Positions 22,828-25,848 of a stretch of DNA of 25,848 nt are shown one piece after another. The notes under the pieces are model-generated. The model saw nothing but the letters and a program-made list of their open reading frames with translations, did not search any database and was not told the DNA's origin. Location of the stretch: positions 1 to 25,848 of the forward strand of contig JAHITG010000490.1 in NCBI GenBank assembly GCA_018817865.1, given 5' to 3'. The stretch is from Spirochaetota bacterium (GTDB lineage Bacteria; Spirochaetota; JAHITG01). The position numbers and the translations under genes were made by a program. How positions within the stretch are numbered: the stretch's first letter is position 1; each line of letters starts with the position of its first letter.

Positions 22828-24741
22828 TTAATTCTCTTTTTTATTGATCATTTTTTTATATTTGTCTGCTGATTCAACATTCCCGAGTTTTTGATGTACT
22901 TCCACAAGATGTTCATAGATCACGGAATCATATTTCTTATCTGTCAGCATGTTCTTTTCAGCCAGTTCCAGATACTCTTTAGCTTTATTAAGGTCATTTA
23001 ACCTGTAATAGATCCATCCGGCTGTATCAAGGTATGCAAAATTCTGATCATCGATATTTAAGGATACATTTATTAATTGCTCTGCTTCTTTAAGATTAAT
23101 ATTCTCTTCAGCATAAAGATAAGCAAGGTAATTAGATATTTCCGGGTCATCATTATCCAGTTTGATACAGGATTTAAGCTCTTTAATGGCATTTTCTTTA
23201 TCATTATTCTTGTCGTATGCGGAAGCCAGCTGAAAATGCAGCATCAGATCTCTATTGTTCAATTCCAATCCCTTTTGAAATGTATTGATAGCCTGTTCAT
23301 ATTTCTTGATACGGGAATAACCGATACCCAGTAAAAGATAAATATCCGGTTTTTCCGGCATGATCTTCATTGCTCTTTGTAATGTGGCTATATTTTTTTT
23401 ATTCTGATCCATACTGTTATACAGATATCCTAAGCGAAGATAGGCATACAGATGTTTTTTATCCAGTTCTATTACTTTATTATATTGGTTAATAGCCTTT
23501 TTGTAGTTTTTATTGGCTTCAAATAATACACCGAGATAATAGTTCAGTTTTACATCTTCAGATTTGATCTGCAGAGCATTCTTCAGCTCAATGATCGCCT
23601 TGTCATACTGCTTTAATGATTCATACACGATTCCAAGATAAGAGTAAGGTGAAATGTTTTTAGGAAAAAGTTTCTTATGTTTATTAAAAAATATAATTGC
23701 ATACTGGTAGTTTTCATTGTGGTAAAAAATTTTTCCCAGATTGATCAGTACAGGTTTTAATTTTCCGTAATTTTTATTTCTTAAATAGATCTTATAGAGG
23801 CCATAATTTGAGATCAGGTCATTTTCATTGGCTTTGACCACATTTGAAAAATATTTTTCTGCATAAGACCTGTTGTTAAGTTCTCCTTTTATGGCCTTAT
23901 ACAGTTTTTTATCATTTTCATGCAGGGTGGTATTATTCAGGATAACCTCCAGAAACTGAAGGCAATCATCTTTTTTGTTCATTAAATAAAAGGTTTCTGT
24001 CATATCTTTGAGAAGTTGAGTGTTATCCGGAAATTCTTTGTACATCTCCTGATATACCTTCAGTGCTTTTTCATATTCCCCTGTTAAAGCCAGAAGGTAA
24101 GCGTAAATAAATCTTGATTCCAGATCATCAGTGTTCTTGACAAATTCTGCAAAATATTCTTTAGCTTTTCTTTTTTGAGAAAGGGTAAAATATATATTAC
24201 CCAGGTTATATAATGTGTTTTCATCATTTGATTTAAGTTCAAGAGTTTTGTTATAATAGTGTATCGCTTTTTCATAATTACCGATATTTTGATAAATGGA
24301 TGCGATATCAAAATAAGCTTCGTAATTGTTTTCCTGTATCTGTGTGATCTTTTTCAGCTCATCAATAGCTTTTTTATTCTCTTTTTCAAGAAGATAGATA
24401 TTGACCAGCATAAATCTGTGGTCTGCATTGTTCGGACTTATCTGTATGGCTTTTTCTATGTATTTTTTTGCGGCAGGTATATCATTGATCTGCAGATAAC
24501 AGCTTGAGATCTCATGTGCGATCTCTGAAGATCTTTCGATGTTGAAGGCCTTTTTAAAATAGTGGATAGCTTTTTTTATATTACCCTGATTCTCTTCTAT
24601 AATGCCCATGCTGTAATATGAGTACTGATTGTTGTCAATAAGAATATTATCTTTTTGTGTTTGCCTGGTTGTAGTGGAACAATGAGTAAAAAGTAAAATT
24701 GTTATAAGCAGTAATAAGGTCTTATCTTTAAGATTGGCCAT
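22828..24741 (-). CDS. Exported TPR-repeat protein, possible lipoprotein
   Basis: A 637-residue protein made almost wholly of tetratricopeptide repeats from about residue 35 to 630. More than a dozen units carry the usual pattern of small and aromatic residues (for example AIHYFKKAFNIE, ALKVYQEMYKEFPD, AINQYNKVIELDKKHLYAYLRLGYLY). TPRs are protein-binding scaffolds. The N-terminus is a signal peptide (KDKTLLLLITILLFTHC). C21 could be lipidated, but His before it is unusual for a lipobox, so lipoprotein status is open. The ATG overlaps the end of secA by 14 bases in another frame and has no Shine-Dalgarno site of its own, which suggests translation coupled to secA. Its partners are unknown. 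Confidence 0.87.
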   Translation of the reverse strand: MANLKDKTLLLLITILLFTHCSTTTRQTQKDNILIDNNQYSYYSMGIIEENQGNIKKAIHYFKKAFNIERSSEIAHEISSCYLQINDIPAAKKYIEKAIQISPNNADHRFMLVNIYLLEKENKKAIDELKKITQIQENNYEAYFDIASIYQNIGNYEKAIHYYNKTLELKSNDENTLYNLGNIYFTLSQKRKAKEYFAEFVKNTDDLESRFIYAYLLALTGEYEKALKVYQEMYKEFPDNTQLLKDMTETFYLMNKKDDCLQFLEVILNNTTLHENDKKLYKAIKGELNNRSYAEKYFSNVVKANENDLISNYGLYKIYLRNKNYGKLKPVLINLGKIFYHNENYQYAIIFFNKHKKLFPKNISPYSYLGIVYESLKQYDKAIIELKNALQIKSEDVKLNYYLGVLFEANKNYKKAINQYNKVIELDKKHLYAYLRLGYLYNSMDQNKKNIATLQRAMKIMPEKPDIYLLLGIGYSRIKKYEQAINTFQKGLELNNRDLMLHFQLASAYDKNNDKENAIKELKSCIKLDNDDPEISNYLAYLYAEENINLKEAEQLINVSLNIDDQNFAYLDTAGWIYYRLNDLNKAKEYLELAEKNMLTDKKYDSVIYEHLVEVHQKLGNVESADKYKKMINKKEN

Positions 24742-25848
24742 GACAATATTTGTATTTTTTTCCGCTGCCGCACCAGCAGGGTTCGTTTCTCCCTATTTTT
24801 TTCTGTTCTCTCTTGATCTGTTGCCTTTCTATGACAGGAGGCATTGCCTGGTCTTGACCTTCTGACTGCTGTTTCCTTTGATCCAGGCCGAGTGCACCAA
24901 ACTGTCCGAATTCAGAATGTGTTGCTTTGCCAAAGAAGGCTTCATCTTCAGGAACAGCGGCCTGAAGCTGATCCAAGAGGCCAACCGGCTCTACCTTAAA
25001 TAATACTTCCAGTGTTTCCAGTTTTATCTTGTCTACCATATCTTCAAATAATCGAAATCCTTCAAATTTATATTCTACCAGAGGATCTTTTTCCCCGTAT
25101 GCTCTCCAGCTTATTCCTTCTTTAAGCTGGTCCATTGCATAGAGGTGTTCCTTCCATTTTGTATCAATAATGTCCAGCATGATCCCGCGTTCCATCTGCC
25201 TTGTCACTTCCTCAGTGAACTTCTTTTCTCTTTGCGCGTAGAGATCTGTCAAATGTGTATTAACATGTTTTAAAAATTCATCAAAAGTAAAGTTTTTGAT
25301 ATCCTCATCTTTTACATCGATTTTTGTCCCAAATGATGAGTAGAGAAAGTTGTTGAATGTCTCTATGTCCCAGTTATCGGCATGTGACTTCCTTCCGAAG
25401 ATATCTTCCATTTTGATCTCTGTGATCTCCTGTATGGAAGCCAAAATATCATTCTTTAAATTTACGTCGTTAAGGATCTCGTTTCTTTTATCATAAATAT
25501 AGTTTCTCTGTTTATTCATGATATTGTCATATTCGAGGAGATGTTTTCTTATCTCAAAATTTCGTGCTTCCACTTTTTTCTGGGCATTTTCAATGGCCTT
25601 GGATATCCATGGATGCTCGATATTTTCACCCTCCCGCAATCCCAGCCTTTCCATGACATTGGCAATCCTTTCGGAACCGAATAAACGCATCAGTTCATCT
25701 TCAAGCGAAATAAAAAATCTTGATGTACCCGGGTCACCCTGCCTTCCTGCACGGCCTCTCAGCTGGTTGTCTATCCTGCGGCTTTCATGTCTTTCTGTCC
25801 CCAGAATGTGGAGTCCTCCAAACTTGATTATCTGTTCATGACCGTTCT
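24728..25848 (-). CDS. secA: SecA preprotein translocase ATPase, C-terminal part
   Basis: SecA drives secreted proteins through SecYEG with ATP. About 373 C-terminal residues are present; the gene runs off the right edge with the frame still open. The visible part begins in the second nucleotide-binding domain (GGLHILGTERHESRR, QLRGRAGRQGDPG, FFISLEDELMRLFG). It continues through the helical scaffold and wing region (HLLEYDNIMNKQR, WKEHLYAMDQLKEGI, GEKDPLVEYKFEG), then a Gln-rich linker. It ends in the zinc-binding SEC-C motif (NEPCWCGSGKKYKYCHG), which binds SecB or the ribosome. The Met at 25690 is internal. Confidence 0.97.
   Translation of the reverse strand, partial: NGHEQIIKFGGLHILGTERHESRRIDNQLRGRAGRQGDPGTSRFFISLEDELMRLFGSERIANVMERLGLREGENIEHPWISKAIENAQKKVEARNFEIRKHLLEYDNIMNKQRNYIYDKRNEILNDVNLKNDILASIQEITEIKMEDIFGRKSHADNWDIETFNNFLYSSFGTKIDVKDEDIKNFTFDEFLKHVNTHLTDLYAQREKKFTEEVTRQMERGIMLDIIDTKWKEHLYAMDQLKEGISWRAYGEKDPLVEYKFEGFRLFEDMVDKIKLETLEVLFKVEPVGLLDQLQAAVPEDEAFFGKATHSEFGQFGALGLDQRKQQSEGQDQAMPPVIERQQIKREQKKIGRNEPCWCGSGKKYKYCHGQS

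Overview
This is an AT-rich bacterial window that ends inside a gene on both sides. It carries housekeeping genes (B12-dependent ribonucleotide reductase, ribosomal protein L31, adenylosuccinate synthetase, SecA), a chemosensory operon and an ECF sigma-factor envelope locus. Class II ribonucleotide reductase, CheD and CheX suggest a motile or surface-sensing bacterium able to live without oxygen. I cannot name the phylum. The general look (CheX, a GHKL ATPase with an Asn-Asn D box, a SEC-C tailed SecA) would fit a spirochaete-like lineage or a candidate phylum, but this is only an impression.

Layout: 1-846 (+) is the C-terminal end of nrdJ. From 10729 down to 866 (-) runs a chemosensory gene set in the order pilZ, cheW, mcp, cheR, cheA, cheD, cheB, REC-STAS response regulator, cheY, cheX, cheX. 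A near-perfect sigma-70 promoter at 10793-10820 lies upstream of pilZ. No flagellar or pilus gene is present, so the output is not visible here. The set has several departures from the textbook: CheD has Asn where the catalytic His should be, CheA seems to lack P2, the receptor lacks a HAMP domain but ends in a possible CheR/CheB tether, and one response regulator is fused to a STAS-like domain. A stand-alone GHKL ATPase (10963-11688, +) is transcribed divergently from pilZ. With the STAS domain it could form a partner-switching link, which is inference.

From 11841 to 17007 (+) lies an ECF sigma factor, its membrane zinc-finger anti-sigma factor, a secreted von Willebrand factor A (VWA) protein and a secreted VIT-VWA protein. 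Two copies of GGAACTT-N15-GTCTAA, one before the sigma gene and one before the first VWA gene, look like promoters read by this sigma factor. Between the two VWA genes a terminator hairpin shares its 3' arm with an alternative hairpin that would cover the downstream ribosome-binding site. This autoregulated locus is the best candidate for an under-described system.

The right part holds a large soluble hybrid histidine kinase (17052-20417, -), archease (+), a roughly 290-base intergenic stretch packed with long inverted repeats and ATGCAT sites, rpmE behind a perfect promoter, and a leftward secA, TPR protein, purA cluster. I found no tRNA, rRNA, CRISPR array, insertion sequence or phage gene.
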